Assembly: GCA_963835465.1 (NCBI GenBank)
Contig: CAWIFR010000007.1
Span: 186,001 to 250,000 of the forward strand
Origin: Bog-756 sp963835465
GTDB lineage: Bacteria > Actinomycetota > Acidimicrobiia > Acidimicrobiales > RAAP-2
DNA: 64,000 nt
Direction of reading: 5' to 3'
The notes under the pieces are model-generated. The model worked only from the letters and a program-made list of their open reading frames with translations. It was not told the origin of the DNA and did not search any database. Below are positions 18,023 to 27,450 of this stretch, one piece after another. The translations under genes and the position numbers were made by a program. Position 1 is the first letter of the stretch. Every line of letters begins with the position of its first letter.

Positions 18023-19138
18023 GTGGACACATCTGATCTCGATCGATTGCTTGTAATGCTGTCCGACCTCGATGGTTCGGATCTGCATATCAAGGCCGGA
18101 TCACCTCCCCGTATGCGACTGGCCGGATCGCTGCGCACAATGGACGACGAGCCCCGCTTCACCCCCGAGGAGACCCAGGCCATCGCCGAATCGATGATGC
18201 AGCCGTCCATTCTCGAGACCTTCCGGCAACGGCATGAGGTCGACTTCGCCTACTCGCTGGCTGGGACGGCACGATTCCGGGTCAATGCCTATTTCCAACG
18301 TGGGTCCGTGGCCCTGGCCATGCGCCGGGTACGGGCCAACGCCGCCACCGTCGACGAGTTGGGCCTCCCCGAAGTGGTCACCCGGCTGGCTGAGGAGATG
18401 CGGGGACTGGTGCTCGTGACTGGGCCCACCGGGTCGGGGAAGACCACCACCCTGGCCGCCATGGTGGACCACATCAACCACACGCGGTCTTGCCACGTGG
18501 TCACCATCGAGGACCCGGTGGAGTACCTCCACACTGACGACCTGGCCGACATCGACCAGCGCGAGGTGGGGTTCGACACCGACACCTTCGGTTCTGCCAT
18601 GCGAGTCGTCCTGCGGCAGGACCCCGACGTCATCCTGGTCGGTGAGATGCGAGACCAGGAGACCGTCTCCGCGGCCCTCACCGCAGCCGAGACTGGTCAC
18701 CTGGTCTTCTCCACGCTTCACACCATCAACGCCACCGAGACCATCAACCGGATCGTCGACTTCTTTCCCCCCCATCAGCAGCAGCAGACCCGGGTCAGCC
18801 TGGCCGGCTCGCTGAAGGGCATCATCTGCCAGCGTTTGATCCCCACCGCCGACGGCAAAGGGCGGGTGCCGGCCCTCGAGCTGCTGGTGGTCAACGGTCG
18901 CATCCAACAGGCCATCATCGACCCGCTCCTCACCGGTGACATCGAAGGGATCATCACCGATGGCGAGTACTACGGGATGCTGACCTTCGATCAATCGTTG
19001 GTCACCCTGCTGTCCGATGGCACCATCGATCTCGAAGAGGCCATGAGTACGGCGACAAATCCGCATGACCTCAAGGTGATGCTGGAGCGCAAGGGGATCA
19101 TGCAGACCGGCCAATTCGCCGCCGCCAGCTTCGCCTGA
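18023..19138 (+). CDS. pilT: Type IV pilus retraction ATPase PilT (second, intact copy)
   Basis: 371 residues from GTG 18023, a normal PilT length. It has the N-terminal LSDLDGSDLHIKAGSPPRMR, Walker A GPTGSGKTTTLAAMVDHI, Asp box RVVLRQDPDVILVGEMRDQE, Walker B/His box ETGHLVFSTLHTINATETIN, and the C-terminal LIPTADGKGRVPALELL common to PilT. It drives pilus disassembly and force generation. Unlike pilT-1 it has no extra N-terminal domain and no frameshift, so it probably supplies retraction. It lies 118 bases after the FmdB gene, with a gene-free gap before pilM-pilN. Confidence 0.95.
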   Translation: MDTSDLDRLLVMLSDLDGSDLHIKAGSPPRMRLAGSLRTMDDEPRFTPEETQAIAESMMQPSILETFRQRHEVDFAYSLAGTARFRVNAYFQRGSVALAMRRVRANAATVDELGLPEVVTRLAEEMRGLVLVTGPTGSGKTTTLAAMVDHINHTRSCHVVTIEDPVEYLHTDDLADIDQREVGFDTDTFGSAMRVVLRQDPDVILVGEMRDQETVSAALTAAETGHLVFSTLHTINATETINRIVDFFPPHQQQQTRVSLAGSLKGIICQRLIPTADGKGRVPALELLVVNGRIQQAIIDPLLTGDIEGIITDGEYYGMLTFDQSLVTLLSDGTIDLEEAMSTATNPHDLKVMLERKGIMQTGQFAAASFA

Positions 19139-19480
19139 GCAGCTCTACCCTACGACCTCCTGCGTGACCGTGACCTGGTCTGACGCGTCCCTGTGAACTT
19201 TCCAAGCTCGCCGTAATTTCGGAAGCAGAGTGCCTCAAGCTGGCCGCGGTTTCGTCCGATAGATCTTCGTACAGTCTGGTGCCTTTGCATTCGGGCACCG
19301 CTCAAAACCATCGATTGCTCCCAGGCGATCACCGAATGACCGGAGACACAACCGTGAACATCGTGACGGAGGCCAAGCGAGGCACTCACCCTGGCTGTGC
19401 TGGAGACCTGCTCCATACCCTCGCTCGCACCAACGGCCACCGATCCGATGGGCATCATCTGAACGCAGGGGGGCGCTGAC
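19139..19480. other. Gene-free stretch before pilM-pilN
   Basis: 342 bases with no convincing coding frame. It probably carries the promoter of pilM-pilN-pilO. No inverted repeat of note was seen. Confidence 0.45.
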
Positions 19481-21184
19481 ATGGCACAGCTCGTGGTAGG
19501 ACTCGACATCGGCACCAGCGCTGTGCGGGCGGCCGAGCTCGACATCAGCCACTCGCCGCCGGTCCTACTCACCTACGGCCAGGTGGGCCTGCCCCCCGGT
19601 TCCTTGGTGGACGGAGAGATTCGCGACGGCTCATCGGTGACCGAGGCGATCAAGAAGCTGTGGGAGAACGGCCAGTTCTCCGGCTCCACGGTAATCGTCG
19701 GCATCGCCGGGTTGCGGGCCATCACCCGGGAGATCGACCTCCCGTTCGTCCCCGACAACGAGGTGGACAGTGCGGTCCGGTTCCAGTCCGAAGAGGTCAT
19801 CCCCTTCCCCCCCGATCAGACCATCCTCTCGTCCCAGATCCTGGCTGACTACACCTCGCCGGAAGGCGACAAGATGCGCCGGGTACTGGTGGCCGCGGCC
19901 CACACCGACCTGGTGAACGGCGTCATCGACACCGTCGAGAAGGCCGGACTGACCGTGGTCGGCGTCGACCTCATCTCCTCCGCCCTGGTCCGGGCCATCG
20001 GCGGACACGAGGACTCTGACCAGCCCGAGGCCATCGTGTCGGTCGGAGCGGGGCTGACCGTGGTGGTCGTGCACCAGAAGGGTCGACCCCAGTTCGTCCG
20101 GACCATTGGCATGGGCGGCAACGCCACTACCGCGGCCATCTCCGGGGCCCTCGACGTCCCCCTCACCGATGCCGAAGGCATGAAGCGGCGCCTCTACGAG
20201 GAAGATTCGCAGTTGCTCACCGCCCGTCGGGCGGCCCAGCCCAGCATGACCGAGCTGGTCGGCGAGATCCGGAACTCCATCCAGTACTTCGCCTCACTCC
20301 CAGGTCGGCTGCCGGTCTCTCGGGTATTGGTGACCGGTGGCGGCTCGGCTCTCTACGGCCTCTTGCCCATGCTGGAGGAGCAGGTCCACCTCCCCGTCCT
20401 GCCGGTCTCACCCTTGGCCCGGCTCAACACCTCCAAACTCGACCTCACCGACACCCAGATGAACGAAGTGGGCCCGGTCCTCTCCACTCCCATCGGTCTG
20501 GCCCTGCCCGAACCGGACAAGTCGGTCAAGAAGTTCAACCTGCTCCCGCCCGAAGTAGCCAAGCGCGCCCGGATGAAGCGGATTCAAGAGCGGACCCTCG
20601 TCGGCTGCGTAGGCGTGATCATCCTCCTCTTGGCATTCGGTGCCTGGAAGTTCCTCCAGGTCCACAATGCCCAAAACAACGTCGACTCGCTGCAGACAGA
20701 GATCACGGCACTCAACGCCCAGGTACCCAAATTCGACCTGGTGGTTGCAGCGAACAACGCTTACACGGCGAGCGTGGCTCGTCGGGCCTCCGTCCTCGAC
20801 TCAGCCATCGACTGGCCGTTGGTCTACAACAACCTGGTGGCAATCACGCCGGCAGGGGCTGAGGTCCAGTCGTTCAATGGTGCGGCTGTTTCTGCCGCTG
20901 GCACCTCTGGTGCCACCACAACCGCCACGGGCGGCACGGCCGCCTCGAGTGGACCGAGTGCCACGACTTCAAAGGCGATCGGCACAGTCCAGCTCTCCGT
21001 GACGGGGCCCGGTCCGAGCCTGAGCATCTCGGAAGCCTGGATTAACGCAGTGTCCTCCTCCCAGCTCTTCGCCAATCCCCTACAGGGAGCAACTACCGCC
21101 AATCCCAATGGAACCATTTCGTTTCCTTTCAATATCTCTATCACTCCCGAAGCCAGCCTCTCCAAGAATGCGAGCCTGAAATGA
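19481..21184 (+). CDS. PilM-PilN fusion protein of the type IV pilus alignment complex
   Basis: 567 residues. Residues 1-345 are an actin-like PilM: VVGLDIGTSAVRAAELD, IVGIAGLRAITREIDLPFVP, VRFQSEEVIPFPPDQTILS, VVGVDLISSALVRAIG, RNSIQYFASLPGRLPVSRVL and VTGGGSALYGLLPMLEE. At about 350, VKKFNLLPPEVAKRARM is the PilN N-terminal motif that binds PilM in separate-gene systems. It is followed by a membrane helix (LVGCVGVIILLLAFGAWKFL), a coiled coil and a periplasmic domain (AIDWPLVYNNLVAITPAGAE). The Ala/Thr/Ser-rich insert near 480 is unusual. Normally PilM and PilN are separate proteins; here one chain crosses the membrane. pilO overlaps the 3' end by 4 bases. Confidence 0.9.
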   Translation: MAQLVVGLDIGTSAVRAAELDISHSPPVLLTYGQVGLPPGSLVDGEIRDGSSVTEAIKKLWENGQFSGSTVIVGIAGLRAITREIDLPFVPDNEVDSAVRFQSEEVIPFPPDQTILSSQILADYTSPEGDKMRRVLVAAAHTDLVNGVIDTVEKAGLTVVGVDLISSALVRAIGGHEDSDQPEAIVSVGAGLTVVVVHQKGRPQFVRTIGMGGNATTAAISGALDVPLTDAEGMKRRLYEEDSQLLTARRAAQPSMTELVGEIRNSIQYFASLPGRLPVSRVLVTGGGSALYGLLPMLEEQVHLPVLPVSPLARLNTSKLDLTDTQMNEVGPVLSTPIGLALPEPDKSVKKFNLLPPEVAKRARMKRIQERTLVGCVGVIILLLAFGAWKFLQVHNAQNNVDSLQTEITALNAQVPKFDLVVAANNAYTASVARRASVLDSAIDWPLVYNNLVAITPAGAEVQSFNGAAVSAAGTSGATTTATGGTAASSGPSATTSKAIGTVQLSVTGPGPSLSISEAWINAVSSSQLFANPLQGATTANPNGTISFPFNISITPEASLSKNASLK

Positions 21185-21924
21185 ACGAAGTCCGTGAGTA
21201 CCGGGTTCCTCTCTTCATGGCCGGTGGGGCCCTGGTGGTAGCCCTGCTGCTCTGGGCAGTCCTCATCTCACCTCAGAACTCCAAACTGTCGAGCCTCCAG
21301 ACCCAGGAGACGACCCTCACAGCGCAGCAGTCAACACTGCAGGCCAAGTTGGCATCCCTGAAGTCGGAGCAGCAGAAACTGTCCTCCAGCTGTGCCGATC
21401 TACAGAAGATCGCCACACAGATACCGAGCGTCCAAAGCCCGACCGACGTCGACGCTCAGGAGTCGTCGTTCGAAAATCAGTTCAATGGCCTCGTCGCCGG
21501 CTCGGGAGTCGCCCTCACGGCATTCAGTGGCTTCGCTCCGGCGACTACGGCCCAGGCCACTCCGACCCCAGGGACGGCCACGACGCCAGCCGGGGTCGTG
21601 GCGGTGCCTACGACCCTGGCCGTGACGGGAAACTACAACCAGGTACATTCCTTCATTAACGACCTTGATGGCTTCCCACGCCTATTCGTCATCCAGACTT
21701 TCACGCTGACCTACGGCACCGGTGCGGCCAGTGCGACGGGTTCTGCCGGCAGTTCGGCCTCGGCGGCCGGAGTCTCGGCGTCCAATCCCCCACTGTGGAC
21801 GGGCGGCCAGGCGACCGCCGGAAGTGCAGGCCCGTATACGCTGTCGATTGAGGGATCGATCTACTACACCTCAACCCCGAACGCTCTGGACGCCTGCACC
21901 AAGGCCACGGCCGCCGTCCACTGA
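21181..21924 (+). CDS. pilO: Type IV pilus alignment protein PilO
   Basis: 247 residues. It has a short cytoplasmic N-terminus, one membrane helix (LFMAGGALVVALLLWAVLIS), and a coiled coil (SLQTQETTLTAQQSTLQAKL). The periplasmic ferredoxin-like domain has LAVTGNYNQVHSFINDLDGF, typical of PilO, then PRLFVIQTFTLTYG and an Ala/Ser-rich insert. PilO pairs with PilN to link the cytoplasmic machine to the cell-envelope parts. It starts inside the pilMN stop region (ATGA), which supports co-translation. No PilP or PilQ follows, as expected for a Gram-positive envelope. Confidence 0.88.
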   Translation: MNEVREYRVPLFMAGGALVVALLLWAVLISPQNSKLSSLQTQETTLTAQQSTLQAKLASLKSEQQKLSSSCADLQKIATQIPSVQSPTDVDAQESSFENQFNGLVAGSGVALTAFSGFAPATTAQATPTPGTATTPAGVVAVPTTLAVTGNYNQVHSFINDLDGFPRLFVIQTFTLTYGTGAASATGSAGSSASAAGVSASNPPLWTGGQATAGSAGPYTLSIEGSIYYTSTPNALDACTKATAAVH

Positions 21925-21979
21925 TCCCTCGAACTGGTCGGCACCGGCCATGAATCCTGTGAGCCGTTGATCGAGGCGG

Positions 21980-23374
21980 TCAGACCCCGCTGATCTGCAT
22001 GTCCCCAACGGCGAGCGTCTGACCGGCGGCGATGCCGGGAAGCCACTCGATGTCAGAGCCGATAGCCACCAACGACTGAAGGATTCGCTGGAGGGTCGAG
22101 GCAACGGTGATCTCGCGGACAGGCTCAGCCAGACGGCCGTTCCGGATCATCAGCCCCTCCGCTCCCACCGAGAAGTCCCCGCTGATCGGGTTCACGCCCG
22201 AGTGCACCCCGGTGAGGGATTGGACCAACAGCCCCTCCCCCACGGCGGCGAGGATCCCGTCCTCGTCGTAGCCCTCGGGTCCGGGGGCCAGCGTCAGCGC
22301 ACGGCAACCCGGGCCCGGCGTACCGGAGAAGCCACCCCGCACCGCCGATCCGGTCGAGGACACCCCGGCCCGGGAGGCCGACACCGTGTCGTAGAGGAAC
22401 GCCCGCAGGACACCGTGGTCGATGAGGACGTTCCGCCGACAGGCCAGGCCCTCGGCGTCGTAGGCGGCCGCCCCATAGGCCCGGGGATCGGTCGGGTCGT
22501 CGACCAGTGTCAACCCCGGATGGCCCACCATCTCCCCGATCCGCCCAGCGAAGAATGAGCGCCCCTTGGCCACGGCCTCTCCGGACAGGGCTGACGAGAC
22601 CACGGACAGGAGCGTGCTGGCCACCCGGCGGTCGAAGACCACCGTGGAGCGCCCCGAGGGCCCCTTGACCGCCCCGAGCATCCGCACCGCCCGGGAGACG
22701 GCGTCGGCTGTGGCCGTGTCCGGGTCCAGTCCGGTGAAGCCCCGGTCGACGCTGAACCCGCTCCCGGTCTGGCTGGCCTCGCCTTCGCCGGCGATGACCC
22801 CCACCGAGATGTATCCAGAAGTCTTCCGGCTCGCCGAGCGGATCCCCGTCGTCGAGACCAGGGCCACCTCCACGGCCGCATCGCCGTAATCGGCCCGCTC
22901 GACCTGACGGATGCGCGGGTCGGCCCCGCGGGCCTGGGCTTCCAGCGCCAGCGCCAGCGCCACCTTCTCGGTGGTGGGCACGGCAGCCAGCCCCTCGTCC
23001 CACAGGTCGACTGGTACCGCGGCCACACCGTCAGGCACGGCGAGCTGTACGTGCTCGTCGGGGGTGGCGTAGGTGGCATTGTCACGCGCCTCGGCCAGCG
23101 TCTCCTCCAACACCGCCTCGTCCAGCGAGCCGGCCCAGGCGAAACCCAGCTTGTGGTCGACCACCACCCGGATGCCGATGCCGGCCGATGTGGCCGAAGT
23201 CAGCGATTCGACGTCGCCGTCATAGGCCCGGATATCGGTCTCGTCACCCCGGGCCACGTAGACCTCAAGCTCCTCGCCCGACCGGGACCACCCGGCCACC
23301 CGCTCGGCCAACCCGAGCAGCGCTTCGGTGTCACTTCCGGCTGCGGGCGTGCCGGCTTCGGTCACCGCGCTCAT
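21980..23374 (-). CDS. pmbA: TldE/PmbA-family metalloprotease-like subunit
   Basis: 464 residues from ATG 23374; an upstream in-frame start would lie deep in tldD. Family motifs include GIGIRVVVDHKLGFAWAGSL, YATPDEHVQLAVPDGVAAVP, RVASTLLSVVSSALSGEAVA and GLACRRNVLIDHGVLRAFLY. The HExxxH zinc motif of TldD is absent, as expected for the TldE partner. TldD/TldE proteases degrade or mature small peptides such as microcin B17 and CcdA in Escherichia coli; the substrate here is unknown. The start overlaps the tldD stop by 4 bases (ATGA). Confidence 0.9.
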   Translation of the reverse strand: MSAVTEAGTPAAGSDTEALLGLAERVAGWSRSGEELEVYVARGDETDIRAYDGDVESLTSATSAGIGIRVVVDHKLGFAWAGSLDEAVLEETLAEARDNATYATPDEHVQLAVPDGVAAVPVDLWDEGLAAVPTTEKVALALALEAQARGADPRIRQVERADYGDAAVEVALVSTTGIRSASRKTSGYISVGVIAGEGEASQTGSGFSVDRGFTGLDPDTATADAVSRAVRMLGAVKGPSGRSTVVFDRRVASTLLSVVSSALSGEAVAKGRSFFAGRIGEMVGHPGLTLVDDPTDPRAYGAAAYDAEGLACRRNVLIDHGVLRAFLYDTVSASRAGVSSTGSAVRGGFSGTPGPGCRALTLAPGPEGYDEDGILAAVGEGLLVQSLTGVHSGVNPISGDFSVGAEGLMIRNGRLAEPVREITVASTLQRILQSLVAIGSDIEWLPGIAAGQTLAVGDMQISGV

Positions 23375-24777
23375 TCGGCCGTCCCCCCGATGGTCACGCC
23401 GGTCAGCCGCATGGTGGCCTGCCCGCACCCCACCGGGACACTCTGGCCGTCCTTCCCACAGGTGCCGGGGGTCATGCCGAAGTCGGTGGCGACAGCATCG
23501 ATCCTCTTCAGGATCTCCGGCCCGTTGCCGATCAGGTTGGCGTCCCGCAGCGGTTCGGTGATCTTGCCCCCTTCGATGAGGTAGGCCTCGGTGGTCCCGA
23601 AGACGAAGTCACCGGTGGTGGTGTTGACCTGGCCGCCACCGAGCTTGGCCACGTAGACGCCCTTGGGCGTCTGGGCCACGATCTCGTCGGCGTCCTCCGA
23701 GCCGGGCAGGAGGAACGTGTTGGTCATACGCACCATGGGCAGGTGCTGGTAGGTCTGACGCCGGCCATTGCCCGACGAGAGGCGGCCCTCCCTGCGGGCC
23801 CGCAGGTAGTCCCACAGGTAGTCGGTCAGGATCCCGTTCTCGATCAGCACGTTGCGCTGGGCCGGCCGACCCTCGTCGTCCACCCGGTACGTGCCCCACT
23901 CCGAGCCCACCGTGCCATCGTCCACCAGGGTCACCAGGGGGCTCGCCACCTGTTGGCCGACCATGCCCGTGTAGACCGAGGCGTCCTTCACGATGTGGTC
24001 GGCTTCGAGGCCATGGCCGCAGGCCTCGTGGAAGAGGATGCCTCCACTTCCCCCAGCGAGGACCACCGGGAGCTCACCTGACGGGGCCGGGCGGGCTGAG
24101 AGCTTGGACAGAGCCCGGCGGGCGGCCAGGTCGGCCAGCTCCTCGACCGAGACCTCGTCGAACAGCTCGAATCCCAGCGTGCGGGCCGCCGTCTCGAAGC
24201 CGGTCTGCAGGCCGGTGTCGCCCGAGGCCACACACGAGACGGAGAAGCGGGTTCGGGCCTGCTCGTCGCGAGCGTAGAGGCCCTCAGAGTTGGCGATGAG
24301 CACTCGGCGCCGTGAGCCGCCACACCCCGCCTGGACCTGGGTGATGGCCGCGTTCGAGGCCCGAGCGGCCTCATCGGCCCGGCGAAGCAGGTCGAGGCTG
24401 TCCCCCTTGGAGGCCAGCGAAAGGGGCGATGACCCGTCTTCGTCCGTCTCACCGCCCGCTCTCCCGACGGCGAGGGGACTCACGGCCACGGTCCCGATGC
24501 CCCCGCCGCCGCTGCGGGCCACGGCCGAGGCCGCTTCGGCCGCCCGGAGCAGTCCAGCCTCGGAGAGATCGGCGGTGTGGGCGAATCCCGTGGTGTCCCC
24601 CGACACCACCCGGATACCAGCCCCTCGCTCGCGGCCCGACGACAGCTCCTCGACTCGGCCGTCATCCAACAGGGCCGACGAGTTCGAGCGGTCCTCCGCG
24701 AAGACCTCGGCGAACTCACCACCGTGGCGTAGGGCCTCTCCAAGCACCCGCTCGAGTACCGGGGTATCGATCAACAC
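23371..24777 (-). CDS. tldD: TldD-family zinc metalloprotease
   Basis: 468 residues. The zinc-binding motif HEACGHGLEADHIVKDASVY lies near residue 255 (HExxxH with a downstream acidic residue). GKITEPLRDANLIGNGPEIL and TPGTCGKDGQSVPVGCGQAT near the C-terminus supply the conserved Cys region. The N-terminal RGAGIRVVSGDTTGFAHTAD matches the family. TldD forms a heterodimer with TldE, encoded by the overlapping downstream gene. No small peptide precursor or RiPP enzyme is visible nearby, so a general housekeeping role is more likely than a dedicated biosynthetic one. Confidence 0.93.
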   Translation of the reverse strand: MLIDTPVLERVLGEALRHGGEFAEVFAEDRSNSSALLDDGRVEELSSGRERGAGIRVVSGDTTGFAHTADLSEAGLLRAAEAASAVARSGGGGIGTVAVSPLAVGRAGGETDEDGSSPLSLASKGDSLDLLRRADEAARASNAAITQVQAGCGGSRRRVLIANSEGLYARDEQARTRFSVSCVASGDTGLQTGFETAARTLGFELFDEVSVEELADLAARRALSKLSARPAPSGELPVVLAGGSGGILFHEACGHGLEADHIVKDASVYTGMVGQQVASPLVTLVDDGTVGSEWGTYRVDDEGRPAQRNVLIENGILTDYLWDYLRARREGRLSSGNGRRQTYQHLPMVRMTNTFLLPGSEDADEIVAQTPKGVYVAKLGGGQVNTTTGDFVFGTTEAYLIEGGKITEPLRDANLIGNGPEILKRIDAVATDFGMTPGTCGKDGQSVPVGCGQATMRLTGVTIGGTAE

Positions 24778-24842
24778 AGCCTCCTCGCTCCACTGCTCGG
24801 CGCTAGGTGGCCGATGCCTGCTGCGTCACGTATCGTACCGGC

Positions 24843-25220
24843 GTGGCTCCCCATACCGGTCTGTCGGCCCGCATCGAACTGACGGTGACCGCTGACGACA
24901 CCGCCGAGGCCTTCCGGTCCGGCACGGTGCCGGTGCTGGCCACTCCCCGCCTGGCGGCCCTGTGCGAGGAGGCCAGCTGCAAGGCCATCGAGGGCGAGCT
25001 CCCGGACAACTGCACCTCGGTGGCCAAGCGCTTGCAGTTTGACCACCTGGTCCCGGTCGGGGTGGGCGGCACCGTATGGGCCGAGGCCACGCTGGACCGG
25101 ATCGAGGGCCGTCGGCTCGTCTTCACCCTCTCGGTGTCCGAGAGCGCCGGCCTGGTGGCGGCGGGCAAGCTCATCCGGGTCATCGTCGACCGGGAGACGT
25201 TCCTCGCCAACGTCCGCTGA
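24843..25220 (+). CDS. Hotdog-fold acyl-CoA thioesterase, FlK-like
   Basis: 125 residues from GTG 24843 (MAPHTGLSARIELTVTADDT); an earlier GTG at 24807 would add 12 residues. The pattern LATPRLAALCEEASCKAIEG, TSVAKRLQFDHLVPVGVGG, then AEATLDRIEGRRLVFTLSV and AAGKLIRVIVDRETFLA is that of the fluoroacetyl-CoA thioesterase-like hotdog family: a Thr-Ser before the strand, a His and a terminal R-V-D-F stretch. Such enzymes hydrolyse short acyl-CoA esters; the substrate cannot be inferred. It is divergent from tldD. Confidence 0.8.
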   Translation: MAPHTGLSARIELTVTADDTAEAFRSGTVPVLATPRLAALCEEASCKAIEGELPDNCTSVAKRLQFDHLVPVGVGGTVWAEATLDRIEGRRLVFTLSVSESAGLVAAGKLIRVIVDRETFLANVR

Positions 25221-25233
25221 GCGGCGGTCGGGG

Positions 25234-26361
25234 TCAGGCCTTCACCTCGTCCCAGTAGACACCATCCAGCATCCGGGCCAGATGGGCGTGGTGGAGAATG
25301 GCGTGGTCGGGATCTTCGGGCATCTCGGCCTCACCGAACCGGATCGAGCGCCGGGTGATCCGGAACATCACGATGCCGTGGCGCAGGGCGGCGTAGGCGG
25401 TGTAGAAGTCGAGGTCCCTGGGCTCGTACCCGGTGATCGACTGGTACAGCCCGGCCACGGTGTCCCGGCGCAGGATGTGGGGCATGCCCGGCAGTCCCAG
25501 GTCCTCGACGAGGTCCTGGAAGAACCGGTGGATGTAGATCATCCAGCCCAGGTCGATCTCCCGGGGCCCGACCGATGCCATCTCCCAGTCCAGGACAGCC
25601 ACCGGTTCAAAGTCCTCGAACATCATGTTGCCCACCCGGGCATCGCCCCAGCTGAACACCGCGTCGTCCTCATTGCTGGGCCAGTGCTCTTCCAGCCACT
25701 CGAAGCCCCGCTCGATGAGTGGTGAGCTGACACCGTCGGCCGCCACCCAGTCGTAGTAGTCGCGCATCTCCCGGACGTGGTGGCGGAGCGGACTGGCACC
25801 GTCATCCGGTCCAGCCAGGAAGGCGGCCGGGCCGTCCACGGTGAGGGCGTGCAGGGCGGCCAGCGCCTCGACGGCGCTGCGCTCCAGGCGCTGCTGATCG
25901 ACCAGCTCGGCCTCGAAGAACCAGTTGTCGCCGAACGTGTAGGGAAGGACATCAGGTGGGACGATGCCGTTGACCCGCTCCATGACGAAGAACGGAACCC
26001 CGATGACGTCGGTACCGTTCTCCAACCACAGCACCGTGGGTACCGGCACGTCGGTGTGCTCGGCCACCATCTGCATGGTCAGGAACTGGCGCTCCATGTC
26101 GTAGGTCTGGAACACCGGGTCGGCGGCGGGATCGGGGGCGATGCGGGCCACCAGGCCGCGGGGCTCGGGCTCGCCGGGTACAGCCAGGTCGAAGAGGACC
26201 GTCTCCGACGACATGCCGTTCGACTCGGGCACGATCAGCTCCGAGACGGCGCATCCCGGTACCCGCTCCTGCAGCCAGGCCTCGAGCTGGGCCCGTAGCT
26301 GGTCGTAGTCACGAGTGGACGTCTTCGGTCGTTCGCCGCTGGGTCCATCGGTCATGGTCAT
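25234..26361 (-). CDS. Phosphotransferase (APH/ACAD10-type) family protein
   Basis: 375 residues. Kinase-like motifs: LAALHALTVDGPAAFLAG, the catalytic loop FSWGDARVGNMMFEDFEPVA (an HGD-like site with WGD) and the metal-binding AVLDWEMASVGPREIDLGWM. The N-terminal ETVLFDLAVPGEPEPRGLVA and LVARIAPDPAADPVFQTYDM resemble actinobacterial aminoglycoside-phosphotransferase-like proteins that sit beside acyl-CoA dehydrogenases. Antibiotic resistance is unlikely; such proteins are thought to phosphorylate lipid or hydroxyacyl-CoA substrates. The start could be 26361 or 26355 (MTMTD). It is followed on the same strand by the 325-residue partner, 46 bases upstream in sequence. Confidence 0.82.
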   Translation of the reverse strand: MTMTDGPSGERPKTSTRDYDQLRAQLEAWLQERVPGCAVSELIVPESNGMSSETVLFDLAVPGEPEPRGLVARIAPDPAADPVFQTYDMERQFLTMQMVAEHTDVPVPTVLWLENGTDVIGVPFFVMERVNGIVPPDVLPYTFGDNWFFEAELVDQQRLERSAVEALAALHALTVDGPAAFLAGPDDGASPLRHHVREMRDYYDWVAADGVSSPLIERGFEWLEEHWPSNEDDAVFSWGDARVGNMMFEDFEPVAVLDWEMASVGPREIDLGWMIYIHRFFQDLVEDLGLPGMPHILRRDTVAGLYQSITGYEPRDLDFYTAYAALRHGIVMFRITRRSIRFGEAEMPEDPDHAILHHAHLARMLDGVYWDEVKA

Positions 26362-26407
26362 GGATGAAGCACCTCACCTGGTCTCTGGTCGGTTGGGTCG
26401 TGCGGGC

Positions 26408-27385
26408 TCACGGGACGGCTCGGGAGCGGAGGAACCGCTGGATCCCGGTGGCGCTCCAGTTGTCATGGTCCTCGCCGTAGGCAGCGAGGCCGTCGAAGGT
26501 CCATTCGGTCAGGCAGTTGACCGAGTAGAGGTTGGGGTTGAGGAACAGACCCAATCCGTTGAGGCAGCGACCCTCGGCGTGCAGGTCACGCCCGAGCTCG
26601 TCGACCAGGTCCACGGCCACAGCCTTGGGGTAGGCGGTCACCGGCTCGCGAGCCAGGACCCTCCGAGAGCCGGAGACCACCTTCGACCACTCGCCATCTC
26701 GGAGCACGTAACCGTGGATGGCCATGCTTCCGGCGCCCGAACCGTCGCTGCCGTCCCCGCTGAAGTCCATGGTGATGGCATGGAAGGCGTCGCCGTCCGA
26801 AGCCGTGGCGTAGCTGTAGCCCCCACACTGGGCCCGGGTGCCGTGGATGCCGTAGCCGAACTGCGACCGGGGACCCCACGAGCGGTCACGGAATCCGAAG
26901 GAGTCCACGGTGAACTGCTCGCCGGCCACGGTGATGGTGCCCCGGTACCGCCCGGGCTGATCGAGGTGGGAGTCGCCAAGGTAGTTCGGACGGGCGATAC
27001 CTGTGAACGTGAGGTCCACGCTGACAGCCGGCTCGGCGCCGGTGCCTTCGGCGTCGGGGTCGCGGTAGGCCAGCTCGTAGGCCAGCAGTGGCTCGACGCA
27101 TCGGTAGCTGAGCCCGTTGGGCAGCTGCATGTCCGAGAGCGGCAGGTCGGGGATCGGGAGGTGCCAGAAGTGCCGGGCGTGGAGGATGTCGGCTGGCGTG
27201 TGGCCCGTCTGGTCCCACAAGTAGGCCGCGGCCGACACCACGCCCTGGGTGGGCCGGAAGAACGGGTAGAACTGGCCGGACAGCCGACGCTCGGGCACCG
27301 TGAAGGTGAACCAGCAGGTCTCGGTCCAGAACGGGTCAGAGGGGTCGGCCGGGTGGAACTCGTCGTCCGCGTGTTGCTCGGCCAC
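26408..27385 (-). CDS. Uncharacterised protein resembling CrtC/DUF7064-type lipocalin-like proteins
   Basis: 325 residues, Trp- and Tyr-rich with no signal peptide. Recognisable stretches are FWTETCWFTFTVPERRLSGQ, FGFRDRSWGPRSQFGYGIHG and LNPNLYSVNCLTEWTFDGLA. The RDRSWGPR motif is typical of hydroxyneurosporene synthase/DUF7064-like beta-barrel proteins found beside phosphotransferase genes in Actinobacteria. The reaction is unknown. It is the first gene of a two-gene operon with the phosphotransferase; a palindrome at 27451-27465 lies 66 bases upstream of the start. The family name is from memory. Confidence 0.65.
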   Translation of the reverse strand: MAEQHADDEFHPADPSDPFWTETCWFTFTVPERRLSGQFYPFFRPTQGVVSAAAYLWDQTGHTPADILHARHFWHLPIPDLPLSDMQLPNGLSYRCVEPLLAYELAYRDPDAEGTGAEPAVSVDLTFTGIARPNYLGDSHLDQPGRYRGTITVAGEQFTVDSFGFRDRSWGPRSQFGYGIHGTRAQCGGYSYATASDGDAFHAITMDFSGDGSDGSGAGSMAIHGYVLRDGEWSKVVSGSRRVLAREPVTAYPKAVAVDLVDELGRDLHAEGRCLNGLGLFLNPNLYSVNCLTEWTFDGLAAYGEDHDNWSATGIQRFLRSRAVP

Positions 27386-27450
27386 TCCTGCGATCCCCTC
27401 CCCCGGCGTCCACTCAGCAGGTCCCTCGACCGGCTGAGTGACGAAACTAG

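Noticed and set aside
21980..24777. A RiPP biosynthetic cluster around TldD/TldE
   Set aside because: No precursor peptide, cyclodehydratase or radical SAM gene lies nearby; TldD/TldE are common housekeeping proteins.
25234..26361. Antibiotic resistance by an aminoglycoside phosphotransferase
   Set aside because: Sequence and context fit the acyl-CoA-associated phosphotransferase group, not the antibiotic enzymes.
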